Positions 6,517 to 13,445 of a stretch of 19,223 nt of DNA are shown here, piece after piece. A program made the translations under genes and the position numbers. Under the pieces are notes generated by a model, which was not told the origin of the DNA, made no database searches, and saw only the letters and a program-made list of their open reading frames with translations. Origin of the DNA: Gammaproteobacteria bacterium (GTDB lineage: Bacteria > Pseudomonadota > Gammaproteobacteria > Arenicellales > Spongiicolonaceae). Within the stretch, counting starts at the first letter, position 1. Every line of letters starts with the position of its first letter. The DNA lies in assembly GCA_007570945.1 (NCBI GenBank), contig RKSH01000221.1, positions 1 to 19,223 of the forward strand, in the 5' to 3' direction.

Positions 6517-7668
6517 ATGCCGGCCGCCGAATTACATTTTTCCCGCGCAGAATACGCCGAGCGGCTCGGCAAGGTGCGCGCGGCCATGGAGCGGCGCGGG
6601 CTGGAACTGCTGGTGGTCTGCGACCCGTCCAACATGGCGTGGCTCAGCGGCTACGACGGCTGGTCGTTTTATGTGCACCAGTGCCTGGTGGTGGCGCACG
6701 ACGGCGAGCCGCTGTGGTTCGGCCGCGGCATGGATGCGGCCGGCGCGGCGCGCACGGTTTACATGGACGCGGCCAACATCGTCGACTATCCCGACTCTTA
6801 CGTGCAGACCGCCGAGCGCCACCCCATGGACTATTTGTGCGCCGAGGTGCTGGCGGCGCGCGGCTGGGACGGCAAAACCATCGGCGTTGAAATGGACAAC
6901 TATTATTTCAGCGCGGCGGCGTTTCAGTCGCTGCAAAAAAACCTGCCGCGCGCGGCATTGCGCGACGCCACCGCGCTGGTGAACTGGCAGCGGGCGGTGA
7001 AGTCGCCAACCGAAATCACCTACATGCGGCGCGCCGCACGCATCGTGGAAGAAATGCACGCCCGCGCCGTGCAATGCATCGCGCCGGGCGTGCGCAAGTG
7101 CGATGTGGTGGCGGAGATTTACCACGCCGCCATCAGCGGCGCCGATGGCCACGGCGGCGACTACCCGGCCATCGCGCCCATGGTGCCAAGCGGCACTGAT
7201 GCCGCGGCCGCGCATCTGACCTGGGACGACAAACCGTTTGCCGAAAACGCCGGCACATTTTTTGAGATCGCCGGTTGCCACAGGCGTTACCACTGCCCGC
7301 TGTGCCGCACGGTTTACCTCGGCAAGCCGCCGCAAAAATTTCTGGATGCGGAAAAAGCCGCGGTGGAGGGCATCGCCGCCGCCCTGGAAGCCGCCCGCCC
7401 CGGCAACACCTGTGAACAAGTGGCCGCCGCTTTCCAGCAAACCATCAACCGCCACGGCTTCGCCAAAGACACCCGTTGCGGCTACTCCATCGGCCTGAGC
7501 TACCCCCCGGACTGGGGCGAGCGCACCATGAGTTTCCGCCCCGGCGACCGGTCGGTGCTGAAAGAAAACATGACTTTCCATCTCATGCCCGCGCTGTGGA
7601 TGGAGGACTGGGGCCTGGAAATCACCGAGTCAATCCTCATCACGGCCCGGCGCCCCATATACTTTTAA
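6517..7668 (+). CDS. doeA: Ectoine hydrolase-like M24-family protein (DoeA/EutD), C-terminus replaced
   Basis: DoeA/EutD opens the ectoine ring to N-acetyl-diaminobutyrate in ectoine catabolism. It has a creatinase/M24 peptidase fold without the usual metal site. Recalled family sequence is matched almost word for word by DPSNMAWLSGYDGWSFYVHQ, ERHPMDYL, GVEMDNYYFSAA, LVNWQRAVKS, YMRRAARI, GGDYPAI, HLTWDD, GTFFEIAGC (Glu250, at the position of the proposed nucleophile), ARPGNTCE, GLSYPPDWGERTMS and DWGLEITESILIT. ATG 6517 (MPAAELHF) aligns with the family start and has GAGGG upstream; an in-frame GTG at 6502 is an alternative. Similarity stops at SILIT; the last seven residues (ARRPIYF) are unrelated, and about 15 usual C-terminal residues are missing. 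No doeB, doeC or doeD is nearby. Activity after truncation is uncertain. Confidence 0.82.
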   Translation: MPAAELHFSRAEYAERLGKVRAAMERRGLELLVVCDPSNMAWLSGYDGWSFYVHQCLVVAHDGEPLWFGRGMDAAGAARTVYMDAANIVDYPDSYVQTAERHPMDYLCAEVLAARGWDGKTIGVEMDNYYFSAAAFQSLQKNLPRAALRDATALVNWQRAVKSPTEITYMRRAARIVEEMHARAVQCIAPGVRKCDVVAEIYHAAISGADGHGGDYPAIAPMVPSGTDAAAAHLTWDDKPFAENAGTFFEIAGCHRRYHCPLCRTVYLGKPPQKFLDAEKAAVEGIAAALEAARPGNTCEQVAAAFQQTINRHGFAKDTRCGYSIGLSYPPDWGERTMSFRPGDRSVLKENMTFHLMPALWMEDWGLEITESILITARRPIYF

Positions 7669-7959
7669 CAGGTTCTCCTGCCGAATGGACGTGTTGATGA
7701 ATTTCTCCTTATCCTTACCCTTCAGATAAGGATAGTCTTTTTTAATGTCTTTAATCGTTGAGATTAGTTGAGTTTCCTCAATCAAAACGATGGCATCATC
7801 ATGAGGCAAGAAATAATCGCAACAGTGGCAGCTGCCTAAACCAAGAGGCACTCGCATATCTGGTTTCTTTCTGCCGCCATCCATGCGAAACGCCTCATAG
7901 CCATCACCCAATGGCTTAAGAGCAACTTTTATTGGCTCTTTGTATTTTTCGAGGAACAT
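7630..7959 (-). CDS. Small partner of the AAA ATPase, probably truncated at its 3' end
   Basis: I do not recognise this 109-residue product. It begins MFLEKYKEPIKVALKPLGDG, has a Cys/His cluster LGSCHCCDYFLPHDD (about 41-55), then a hydrophobic strand ending in acidic residues, AIVLIEETQ (56-64), then a Lys/Asp-rich helix. The spacing of the Asp of CDYF and the EET could recall a PD-(D/E)XK-like core, but the Lys is absent and this is weak. The start ATG (7959) overlaps the ATPase stop (TGATG), so the two are translationally coupled; an in-frame GTG lies at 7962. The last residues (about YGAPGRDED) read antisense through the doeA-like gene, so the natural C-terminus is lost. Base composition is A+T-richer than the surrounding chromosome, suggesting transfer. 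Confidence 0.6.
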   Translation of the reverse strand: MFLEKYKEPIKVALKPLGDGYEAFRMDGGRKKPDMRVPLGLGSCHCCDYFLPHDDAIVLIEETQLISTIKDIKKDYPYLKGKDKEKFINTSIRQENLLKVYGAPGRDED

Positions 7960-9392
7960 CACAATCCCTTCACATACAGGTCGGCAAAAGGCCTGGTCAA
8001 CTCTTCCTTGATAGAGGTCAATTTTGCGGAGAAATCCTCCTCGCCACTGACGCTACCATTGGCAAGAAACTGATTGAGCGCAACCAGGCGCTCATCATCA
8101 GGATGCTTCTTTACCTGCACTTCCAGCCATTTGAGAATATCCGCGCTGTGCGTGGCAATGACGACAGTAACCCCATGGCGGGACAACTCGAAAAGCACCT
8201 CCGCCATGACAACTTGCCAGGCGGGATGCAGATGGGCCTCCGGCTCATCGATGAAAATTACAGAGCCTTTGTCAATGACTTTGCGCTCGATCAGTAAGGC
8301 TAATATGCCGAGATTGACAACGCCCGTTGCGGTCAGTGGCAGAGTAAACTGACGCTCACCCTCTTGGAATAATAGAACCCCGCTGTTGGAAGTTACGAAC
8401 TTCCCACCCAGGACTTCTTTCCCAGTTAATTTATCGAGTAAATCCGGGAAGTCCACCTCTTCGGTGTACTGGGATTCAGTGGCATTAACCAGGTCATAGA
8501 AATACCCTGGTACACCACTTAGTTGCCTCCTGCGCAAAGAGAAATAAAAGCGAGGAAAGTTTCTAGCGCCACTTAGAACCCTCTTCAATTTCCAATGAAT
8601 TGGAGATTCCAGATAAATAACTCTGGAGTAGTTCTGCAACGCCTCTAATCCATCATGTTCCACTGTGAAGCGGACGAAGTTATCCGCGATATTGAATTGA
8701 CCGAATCCGTCAATATCAACATCGATGGTTTGTTCTTTTCGGTTCCTTATATCGATAAGACTCGATATTTGGAAATTTTGAATAAGATTTTGCCGAATCT
8801 TATGCCCTATGCCAACAGTGATGATTTCGCCCGGCTCTCTATTGAGAATTCCAGCGTTTATGCCCTGAATGGCATTATCGATGTTCTCCAAGGGACTTTC
8901 TCTGTCCACATGTCCCAGAATGGGTCCGAGCGAGAGCAATTTGCCGTTGCTTACCATGGATTCAAGATCCGGCATAATGGAATTGTATGCATCAGTCATG
9001 GCTTTAGCAGCCTCGACAAATTCCGGGTAGATGCTTTCAAGCGCATCAAATTCTCCCGCATAGTCGGGATTTGTATTGGCGCATTTTTCAACCAATTTCT
9101 CCATTGTTTGTAGCTTGTCCTCCAAATGGAGAAATGGGCTTTGTCCGCTCTTGTTGCCCCCCCTATCGAGGTAGAATTCGAATGATTTCATCGCCCTCTG
9201 AAGAGGGTGGATTAATTCGTTGAGATATACAGCCACATGATTGGCATTCATCCCATCGAACAACGAATACAGCAGTTTTGACACAAAGCTTTTCCCGGTG
9301 TTGTTCGGGCCGGCAAAAACCGTGAAACTGCCGATGCGAATATTCGCATCGGTCAATTTTCCCAAGTTTTTGATTTTTAGGTTGAATTTCAT
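7959..9392 (-). CDS. AAA family ATPase (OLD/AAA_21-like, SMC-type ATP-binding cassette)
   Basis: A 477-residue P-loop ATPase with an ABC/SMC-type head split by a long middle region. The N-terminus MKFNLKIKNLGKLTDANIRI is typical of RecF/OLD-like heads. Walker A is GPNNTGKS (28-35), a signature-like segment is TATGVVNLGIL (355-364), Walker B is VIFIDEPEAHLHP (378-390), and the H-loop is ATHSADIL (413-420). There is no TOPRIM nuclease domain after it, so any nuclease activity would have to come from the small gene coupled behind it (7630-7959). Such ATPase-plus-small-effector pairs are common in anti-phage islands; defence is inference from architecture and context. Codon use is clearly A+T-richer than the flanking genes. 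A perfect TATAAT lies 24 nt before the start and AGGGGA precedes the ATG. Confidence 0.88.
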   Translation of the reverse strand: MKFNLKIKNLGKLTDANIRIGSFTVFAGPNNTGKSFVSKLLYSLFDGMNANHVAVYLNELIHPLQRAMKSFEFYLDRGGNKSGQSPFLHLEDKLQTMEKLVEKCANTNPDYAGEFDALESIYPEFVEAAKAMTDAYNSIMPDLESMVSNGKLLSLGPILGHVDRESPLENIDNAIQGINAGILNREPGEIITVGIGHKIRQNLIQNFQISSLIDIRNRKEQTIDVDIDGFGQFNIADNFVRFTVEHDGLEALQNYSRVIYLESPIHWKLKRVLSGARNFPRFYFSLRRRQLSGVPGYFYDLVNATESQYTEEVDFPDLLDKLTGKEVLGGKFVTSNSGVLLFQEGERQFTLPLTATGVVNLGILALLIERKVIDKGSVIFIDEPEAHLHPAWQVVMAEVLFELSRHGVTVVIATHSADILKWLEVQVKKHPDDERLVALNQFLANGSVSGEEDFSAKLTSIKEELTRPFADLYVKGL

Positions 9393-9421
9393 GCCAATTC
9401 CCCTATCAGGGCTTGATTATA
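9393..9421 (-). promoter_or_regulatory. Promoter and ribosome binding site of the AAA ATPase gene
   Basis: On the minus strand, TATAAT occupies 9421-9416, followed by a short leader and AGGGGA, then ATG at 9392. I see no good -35 at 17 nt. The perfect -10 and clear Shine-Dalgarno differ from the style of the G+C-rich housekeeping genes here. Confidence 0.5.
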
Positions 9422-9496
9422 GCCCAAAATGGAGAAAGAATATTACCATAAATTATCAAAATGGCGAATTCAATACGCCTCGTTCAAACCCCGCTC

Positions 9497-9610
9497 TCAT
9501 AGGACTTGAGTTTGAGCGCAGCATCTTTCCCGTCCATATGAGACAGGGGGGGATTGCGGGGCTGTGCCGATATTGCGCACAGTGCCGGTGATGTTTTTCA
9601 TATCGGTCAT
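9497..9610 (-). pseudogene. N-terminal fragment of a gene coupled to the methyltransferase (identity unknown)
   Basis: An ATG (9610-9608) overlaps the end of the methyltransferase remnant in the ATGA arrangement typical of operons. It opens a 37-codon frame reading MTDMKNITGTVRNIGTAPQS and then about 17 further residues before TGA. This is too short for a known family and I recognise nothing in it. The overlap suggests it was the start of the next gene of a modification operon, perhaps the cognate endonuclease, that has since been cut. It could equally be a chance frame. Confidence 0.3.
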
Positions 9611-9952
9611 TGCAGTTTTCCTGAGTGACCGGCGGAACTTTCCATAAGGGAAAAATTCTGCCGCTTCAATTCAGCGCGCATTCTCCGCTCGGCGATATCG
9701 CAGTATTCTCGCGATATCGGCGCAAACACCGCCGTCTTCCACCACCCGAAACAGAAGTTCGCCGAGCACCGAAAAGTCCACCGCCCATTCCTCCCGGTAA
9801 TCACGGATGTTGTCATATGGCGGCGAGAAAACGGTTAAATCAACCGACTCCGCATCCAGCCAACGCAAAACATCCAGGCAATCCCCCGGCGCTATCCCGC
9901 TTTGCATTTGCGATTTGCGGTCCGGCGGCGGAATTTTTGTCTCGCTTGCCAT
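9607..9952 (-). pseudogene. DNA methyltransferase remnant (beta-type N4/N6 class) with internal deletion and frameshift
   Basis: The 5' part (from ATG 9952) reads PGDCLDVLRWLDAESVDLTV then FSPPYDNIRDY and LLFRVVEDGGVCA. This is the start of a beta-class amino-methyltransferase with catalytic motif IV SPPY at residues 43-46. Reading then continues as nonsense. In another frame the sequence from about 9722 down to 9607 reads ISREYCDIAERRM, the segment that normally follows motif I (the DPF-GSG region) near the C-terminus of these enzymes. The whole middle (motifs V-VIII, target recognition domain, and the FxGxG motif I) is therefore gone and the frames no longer match. The junction lies near 9719, beside two copies of GCGATATCGS. 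It sits 8 nt after the metA stop on the same strand. Inactive. Confidence 0.8.
9692..9720. repeat. Paired GCGATATCGC-like palindromes at the methyltransferase deletion junction
   Basis: GCGATATCGC (9692-9701) and GCGATATCGG (9711-9720) lie 9 nt apart. Each is nearly self-complementary and the two are near-identical direct repeats. The second covers the inferred junction between the N-terminal and C-terminal methyltransferase fragments, so short-homology recombination is a possible cause of the deletion. Confidence 0.45.
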
Positions 9953-9960
9953 GACGCCGC

Positions 9961-11079
9961 TTATTTTATCCCAACCACCGGCGCGAATTTTGACTGCGCC
10001 ACCAGGCCCAGCGGATCCCCCCCATCCACCCCGTCCATGAACAATTTCTTCCGGTCCTGATTGGTGGTCTGGTAAACCAGCCCCAACCAGTTGTTGAAGA
10101 TCGCCTTGCCGGTGTCGGTCCAGGTGTTGTGCAGGTGCGGGAGGATTTTTTGCTCGGGGAATTCGGCGGGGATTTTTTGCAGCGCATTTTTTTTGTATGC
10201 GCCGGCCAGGGCGGCGGCTTCTTGGTTGAAGTAGTTTTCCGGCGGCGGCGGGTAGTCGCCGCGTTCACCGGAAAGATAGCGCTCGGTTTCGCGCTTGTAT
10301 TCCTTGAGCAGGCTGTTGACGTCGTATTCCGGATGGCCGTGGAAATAGACAAAGCGAAAGCCGTCGCCGCTGGTGGCAAGGTGCAGGTCGGCGCCCATGC
10401 CGACGGCCTCACCGCTGGCGCCTTGCGCGCCGCTGACCAGCACCTTGCAACCGGCGGCGCGCGCCTGCGCGCTGGTCACTTCGTTCAGGTGCGAGTGGGG
10501 CGCGTCAAACCGGGTGTTGATGTTGGTCACCAGCGGGTGCGCCGGGTTTACGATGTCGTGCGGATACACGCCCCACCTTTTGTGCGGCAGTTTGATGCGT
10601 TCCACGCCGTGGAAATGTTTAAGCGCGACATGGGTGGCGAGGCACGAGCACAACGTGGAGCACACGTTGTCCACCGCCCACTCCAGCACCTCAATCATGC
10701 CCGGCCAGTAGCCCTCCCGGGTGATGTCGGGGTTGGCCGGGTTGGCGCCGGTGACCACCAGCGCGTCCAACCCGGCGGCCTGCAGGTCGGCGAAGTTTTC
10801 GTAATGGTTCTGCACATGCGCCAGCGCCCGGCCGGCGCGCGGCACGCCGCTGACGGTGAACGGATGCACGTACAGTTGCACGATGCGGTTGCTTGAGCCG
10901 AGCAGGCGCATGAACTGCCGCTCGGTGGCCTGCAGCGCGGCGTCCGGCATCAGGTTGAGCAGGCCGATGTGCAGTTCGCGGATGTCCTGATGGCGCGCGC
11001 GGTGGATGTCCAGCACCTCGTGGCCCTCGCCGCGCAGGCGGGTGAAAGTGGGCAACTCGGAATGTGCAACCAGCGGCAT
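9961..11079 (-). CDS. metA: Homoserine O-acyltransferase, MetA type (O-succinyltransferase family)
   Basis: Acylates homoserine as the first committed step of methionine synthesis. The 372-residue protein has the MetA landmarks: LNLMPDAALQATERQFMRLL near 41-60, the nucleophilic Cys146 in CSCLATHVAL, KRWGVYPHDI, and the His249/Glu251 pair in FHGHPEYDVN, completing the catalytic Cys-His-Glu set. It is longer than the E. coli enzyme (about 309), mainly because of a C-terminal extension from about 285 (QEAAALAGAY onward). The acyl-CoA specificity region TGANPANPDITREGYW differs from the E. coli pattern, so succinyl versus acetyl cannot be called from sequence alone. The start at 11079 (MPLVAHSELP) is the only good one. 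It is divergent from uvrD; the methyltransferase remnant follows 8 nt downstream. Confidence 0.92.
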   Translation of the reverse strand: MPLVAHSELPTFTRLRGEGHEVLDIHRARHQDIRELHIGLLNLMPDAALQATERQFMRLLGSSNRIVQLYVHPFTVSGVPRAGRALAHVQNHYENFADLQAAGLDALVVTGANPANPDITREGYWPGMIEVLEWAVDNVCSTLCSCLATHVALKHFHGVERIKLPHKRWGVYPHDIVNPAHPLVTNINTRFDAPHSHLNEVTSAQARAAGCKVLVSGAQGASGEAVGMGADLHLATSGDGFRFVYFHGHPEYDVNSLLKEYKRETERYLSGERGDYPPPPENYFNQEAAALAGAYKKNALQKIPAEFPEQKILPHLHNTWTDTGKAIFNNWLGLVYQTTNQDRKKLFMDGVDGGDPLGLVAQSKFAPVVGIK

Positions 11080-11160
11080 CGCGGACAGTCAAAAATTTCT
11101 CACGCGCAATGATAACGGCTTTGGCCGGGTAATGATACAGTCGCCGCCGGGAAAACCGCC
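11080..11160. promoter_or_regulatory. Divergent metA / uvrD promoter region
   Basis: Toward uvrD, TGATACAGT (TACAGT at 11136-11141) is an extended -10 nearly identical to that of moaC. It leaves a leader of roughly a dozen bases before GTG 11161, without a Shine-Dalgarno sequence. Toward metA, TATCAT (11114-11109, minus strand) is the best -10. No -35 or known operator such as a MetJ box is obvious. Confidence 0.4.
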
Positions 11161-13329
11161 GTGAACCACGACCGCGACTCGGACATCTTGGCAGACTCAC
11201 TCAACGCCGCCCAGCGCGAGGCCGTGGAGGCGCCGCCGGGGCCGTTGTTGATTTTGGCCGGCGCCGGCAGCGGCAAGACGCGGGTGCTGACCCGGCGCAT
11301 CGCCTGGCTGGTGCGGCGTTGCGATGAGTCACCGCTGGCGATATTGGCGGTGACCTTCACCAACAAGGCCAGCCGCGAGATGCGCGGGCGCATTGAGCGG
11401 TTGCTCGGTTTCAGCGTGTCGGGAATGTGGATGGGCACTTTTCACGGCTTGTCGCACCGCCTGCTGCGCCGCCACTCGGAGGAGGCCGGGCTGCGCGAGG
11501 GTTTTGAAATCGTGGACAGCGACGACCAGTTGCGCTTAATCCGCCGCATCCTGCGCGACATGAATCTGGACGAGAAGCAATGGCCGCCGCGCCAGGCGCA
11601 ATGGTTCATCAACGGCCACAAGGAGGAGGGCCGCCGCCCGGCCGATTTGCAGCGCGCCGACCGCCCGCTGGAGGAGCAACTGCGGCGCATTTACCGTGAA
11701 TACGAAAACGCCTGCCGGCGGCTGAATGTGGTGGACTTCGCCGAACTCATGCTGCGCTCCCATGAACTGCTTTCGCAAAACGAAACTTTGCGCGAGCATT
11801 ACCGTGAACAATTCCGCCATGTGCTAGTGGATGAATTTCAGGACACCAACGCCATTCAATATTCGTGGCTGAAGCTTTTCGCCGCCGGCCACAAAAATCT
11901 TTTCGCCGTCGGCGACGACGACCAGTCCATCTACGGCTGGCGCGGCGCGCGGGTGGAAAACATTCTTCGCTTTCAGCAGGACTTCCCCGCCACCCGTGTG
12001 ATTCGCCTTGAGCAGAATTACCGTTCCACCGCGGTCATTCTCAAGGCGGCCAATGCGGTGATTGCCAACAACCGCAAAAGACTCGGCAAGAATTTGTGGA
12101 CCGAGGGCGAGGCCGGCGTCCCGATTCGCGTCTACGCCGCTTTCAACGACAACGACGAGGCGCGCTTCGTGCTCGGGCGCATTCAGAAGTGGGTGGGGCA
12201 GGGCAATCCGCGCAGCGCATGCGCGGTGCTGTACCGCTCCAATGCGCAGTCGCGCGCATTTGAGGAGGCGCTGGTGGATGCCGGCATGCCGTACCGCGTA
12301 TACGGCGGCCTGCGGTTTTTCGAGCGCGCCGAAATTAAAGACGCGCTGGCCTACCTCCGTTTGGTTTCATCGCGCGATTCCGATTCCGCCTTTGAGCGCG
12401 TGGTGAACATGCCGCCGCGCGGCATCGGCGGGCGCACCATGGAGGAAGTGCGCGCGGCGGCCAAAGCACAAAACTGTTCACTGTGGTCGGCGGCCGCGGA
12501 CCTCGCACAAGGCCGGCAACTCACCCCGCGCGCGGCGCATGCGCTTCACCGGTTTCATGAGTTAATTGAAACCATCAACCGCGACACCGCCGGCCTGCCG
12601 CTGGAAGAGGTGGTGGAAGCCACGATACAGATGAGCGGCCTCGCCGCCCACCACAAAAACGACCAAAGCGAGCGCGCCGAAGCGCGGCTGGAAAACCTCG
12701 CCGAGTTGCCGTCGGCGGCGCGCAACTTCACCCACGACGGTGACGCTGAGGCCGAACCGCTGGTGGAATTCTTAAACCACGCCACGCTGGAGGCCGGCGA
12801 GACCCAGGCCGGGGAATGGGAGGACTGCGTGCAGTTAATGAGTCTGCACTCGGCCAAGGGACTGGAGTTCCCGCTGGTGTTCCTCACCGGCATGGAGGAC
12901 GGCCTGTTCCCCCACCAGCGCAACACCGAGGATCCTATGTTGCTGGAGGAGGAACGCCGCCTGTGCTATGTCGGCATGACCCGGGCCATGCGCATGCTTT
13001 ACATGACCCACGCCGAGGTGCGCCGCCTGCACGGGCGCGAGCATTGCACGATGCCGTCACGGTTTCTTGCCGAAGTCCCGGAAGAGTTCACCGAGCATGT
13101 GCGCGCCGCCGGCCGGACTTCACCGCCGCCGCCGCCATCGCCGGCAAAGTGGACCGCCGGCCACAACTGGCACTCCGCCGCCATGCGCCCCGGCGCGCGC
13201 GTGGTGCACAAAAAATTCGGCGAGGGCACCGTGCTGCAGATGGAAGGCGAGGCCAAAGTCCGGGTGAACTTCAAGGGCAACATCCGCTGGCTGATGGTGG
13301 CACTGGCAAAACTGGAGGTGGTGAAGTAA
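11161..13329 (+). CDS. uvrD: DNA helicase II UvrD (superfamily 1A)
   Basis: A 3'-5' DNA helicase that removes excised oligonucleotides and UvrBC in nucleotide excision repair and unwinds nicked DNA in mismatch repair. The 722-residue length matches the family. Motifs in order: LNAAQREAV (Q motif), AGAGSGKTRVL (Walker A, 33-43), TFTNKASREMRGRI (Ia), GTFHGLSHRLLRR, VLVDEFQDTNAIQYSWL (Walker B), VGDDDQSIYGWRGA (III), LEQNYRST (IV), MSLHSAKGLEFPLVFL (V) and EEERRLCYVGMTRAM (VI). A proline-rich linker (SPPPPPSP) leads to the C-terminal Tudor-like domain, GARVVHKKFGEGTVLQMEGE, which binds RNA polymerase or UvrB in homologues. The start is GTG; no ATG lies close by. It converges on radC across a repeat-filled gap. 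Confidence 0.96.
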   Translation: MNHDRDSDILADSLNAAQREAVEAPPGPLLILAGAGSGKTRVLTRRIAWLVRRCDESPLAILAVTFTNKASREMRGRIERLLGFSVSGMWMGTFHGLSHRLLRRHSEEAGLREGFEIVDSDDQLRLIRRILRDMNLDEKQWPPRQAQWFINGHKEEGRRPADLQRADRPLEEQLRRIYREYENACRRLNVVDFAELMLRSHELLSQNETLREHYREQFRHVLVDEFQDTNAIQYSWLKLFAAGHKNLFAVGDDDQSIYGWRGARVENILRFQQDFPATRVIRLEQNYRSTAVILKAANAVIANNRKRLGKNLWTEGEAGVPIRVYAAFNDNDEARFVLGRIQKWVGQGNPRSACAVLYRSNAQSRAFEEALVDAGMPYRVYGGLRFFERAEIKDALAYLRLVSSRDSDSAFERVVNMPPRGIGGRTMEEVRAAAKAQNCSLWSAAADLAQGRQLTPRAAHALHRFHELIETINRDTAGLPLEEVVEATIQMSGLAAHHKNDQSERAEARLENLAELPSAARNFTHDGDAEAEPLVEFLNHATLEAGETQAGEWEDCVQLMSLHSAKGLEFPLVFLTGMEDGLFPHQRNTEDPMLLEEERRLCYVGMTRAMRMLYMTHAEVRRLHGREHCTMPSRFLAEVPEEFTEHVRAAGRTSPPPPPSPAKWTAGHNWHSAAMRPGARVVHKKFGEGTVLQMEGEAKVRVNFKGNIRWLMVALAKLEVVK

Positions 13330-13340
13330 ACCACGCTGCC

Positions 13341-13445
13341 CGCGACTCCGGAAACGGTACCCCGGAGTCCGAAAACGGTGACCGCGAGTGCCGAAACCGT
13401 GGCTCCACCTGCAGTAACGGTAAACGCGACTCACAAAACCCCCGT
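13341..13445. repeat. Five-unit 21-bp tandem repeat between uvrD and radC
   Basis: Five consecutive imperfect 21-nt units start at 13341, 13362, 13383, 13404 and 13425. The consensus is close to CGCGAGTCCGAAAACGGTGAC, with units 4 and 5 most diverged. The array begins 11 nt after the uvrD stop and runs 15 nt into the 3' end of radC. The core GAAAACGGTGAC (13371-13382) is shared exactly with the in-frame repeat of ppc. Units abut with no spacers, so this is not a CRISPR array. Confidence 0.8.
13344..13369. terminator. Possible bidirectional hairpin in the first two repeat units
   Basis: GACTCCGG (13344-13351) and CCGGAGTC (13362-13369) are perfect inverted complements separated by 10 nt. The hairpin lies 14 nt after the uvrD stop and between two convergent genes. 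There is no T-run on either side, so intrinsic termination is uncertain; it may only stabilise 3' ends. Confidence 0.4.

Noticed and set aside
7630..7959. PD-(D/E)XK nuclease assignment for the small partner
   Set aside because: An Asp and an EET strand are suggestive, but the motif lysine is missing and the C-terminus is lost, so the family cannot be assigned.
8655..9113. 152-codon plus-strand frame inside the ATPase gene
   Set aside because: Antisense to a continuous ATPase frame with all nucleotide-binding motifs; no similarity recognised and no promoter seen.
9470..9500. tRNA-like T-arm (GTTCAAACC)
   Set aside because: The flanks do not pair as a T-stem and no acceptor, D or anticodon arm can be built around it.
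13341..13445. CRISPR array
   Set aside because: Units are 21 nt, diverged, and directly abutting with no spacers; no cas genes in the window.
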